In this document: piece by piece, positions 4,995 through 5,602 of the stretch | How the letters are laid out: the number at the start of each line of letters is the position of its first letter | How positions within the stretch are numbered: the stretch's first letter is position 1 | Origin: Candidatus Nanoarchaeia archaeon | GTDB lineage: Archaea > Nanoarchaeota > Nanoarchaeia > SCGC-AAA011-G17 > JAFCDX01 | Direction of reading: 5' to 3' | DNA length: 5,602 nucleotides | Assembly (NCBI GenBank): GCA_028717785.1 | Contig: JAQUND010000096.1 | Span: 1-5,602, forward strand | Program-made: the position numbers and the translations under genes | The notes under the pieces: model-generated | Seen by the model: only the letters and a program-made list of their open reading frames with translations | Told to the model about the DNA's origin: nothing | Databases searched by the model: none

Positions 4995-5602
4995 TTAAGG
5001 TGTTGCTAATTTTTTCAAACTAGCTTGATCTAATCTAACAAATTTTTTATCAGCAGTTTTTATGTAACCACCATCAATTCTTCTTAAATCATATTCAGCA
5101 CCTAAACTTTTTTTCAATGCTCTTAAACATAATTTAATTGCGTCATTAACAAGAATAGTTTCTTTGTATTCTTTATCTAATACTTCTTTAATAACTTCTT
5201 CGCCTTCACCAATTACTGTTGCTTTATACTCAAAGAATATACCCGTAACATCTGTTAAAAATAATTGTGGTTCATCATTTATTCCTGCGAATAAGATTGA
5301 TACACCAAAAGGTCTTGGTCCACCAAATTGAGTATACTTTTGTTTTATATCACATATTTCTTTAACCAATTCTTTTGTTTCCATTGGTTCATCATATGTT
5401 AATCTATGTTGTTGTGCCATTACTTGTGCATTTTCAACAAGAACACGACCATCTGAAACAATTCCTGAAGCTCCAGCTGCTATATGATCATCAACTTGGA
5501 ATATTTTTTCTATACTTTTAGCTACAATGAATTTATCCATAATTCTTTTATCAGCTACTAATACAACTCCATCTTTACATACTATACCTATTGTAGAACT
5601 TC
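4995..5602 (-). CDS. psmA: Proteasome subunit alpha, 5' end beyond the window
   Basis: The frame is open through the right edge, so the ATG at 5540 (within DKRIMDKF) is internal. The visible part is 201 residues, starting SSTIGIVCKDGVVLVADKRI. By comparison with Thermoplasma PsmA as I remember it, about 34 N-terminal residues are off-window, including the gate and the alpha-type signature. PsmA makes the heptameric outer rings of the 20S core, controls entry and docks the PAN/Cdc48 ATPases. Seen here are SIEKIFQVDDHIAAGASG, LTYDEP, YTQFGGPRPFGVSILFAGI and LEKEY-like LDKEYKE. The Lys in SIEK corresponds to K66 of Thermoplasma, the ATPase-docking residue. There is no catalytic Thr-1, as expected for alpha. 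It is the first visible gene of the string; the promoter is not in the window. Confidence 0.96.
   Translation of the reverse strand, partial: SSTIGIVCKDGVVLVADKRIMDKFIVAKSIEKIFQVDDHIAAGASGIVSDGRVLVENAQVMAQQHRLTYDEPMETKELVKEICDIKQKYTQFGGPRPFGVSILFAGINDEPQLFLTDVTGIFFEYKATVIGEGEEVIKEVLDKEYKETILVNDAIKLCLRALKKSLGAEYDLRRIDGGYIKTADKKFVRLDQASLKKLATP

Noticed and set aside
5538..5540. ATG as start of the proteasome gene
   Set aside because: Conserved PsmA residues continue upstream in frame to the window edge, so this Met is internal.

Overview
This is an AT-rich archaeal window. The minus strand, from the right edge to about 1892, is the conserved archaeal proteasome/exosome gene string: psmA (5' end off-window), sdo1 (SBDS homologue), rrp4, rrp41 and rrp42, followed by rpoK (RNA polymerase subunit Rpo6). 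Low GC, nearly all A/T-ending codons, leaderless-type promoters and a Cys-rich surface protein with Trp-x-Cys repeats suggest a DPANN-type archaeon (Woesearchaeota/Pacearchaeota-like). That placement is inference; only 'archaeon' is firm.

Layout. Plus strand, 3-959: the 3' part of a Cys-rich surface protein with one transmembrane helix and a cytoplasmic winged-helix domain. Its reading frame is continuous except for one in-frame TAG at 114-116. Then comes a 53-base gap holding a promoter flanked by two near-identical palindromes, followed by an overlapping pair: a HEPN-like small helical protein (1013-1369) and a minimal nucleotidyltransferase (1323-1874). This pair ends convergently with rpoK, with a hairpin and T-tract for the minus-strand transcript in between. 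From 1892 to the right edge the minus strand is packed with housekeeping genes.

How the genes work together. Rrp4, Rrp41 and Rrp42 form the archaeal exosome (Rrp41/Rrp42 hexameric ring with an Rrp4 cap) that degrades RNA 3'-5'. Sdo1 matures the 60S-type (50S) ribosomal subunit. PsmA forms the outer rings of the 20S proteasome. Linking RNA decay, ribosome assembly and proteolysis in one operon is a known archaeal arrangement. Three successive junctions use the same stop-start string TAAAATG and the next is a 4-base ATGA overlap, so translation is probably coupled. rpoK has its own TATA box. The HEPN/nucleotidyltransferase pair resembles a toxin-antitoxin module and appears to have palindromic operators of its own. 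No tRNA, rRNA, insertion sequence or CRISPR array was seen, and no gene-free stretch exceeds 300 bases.
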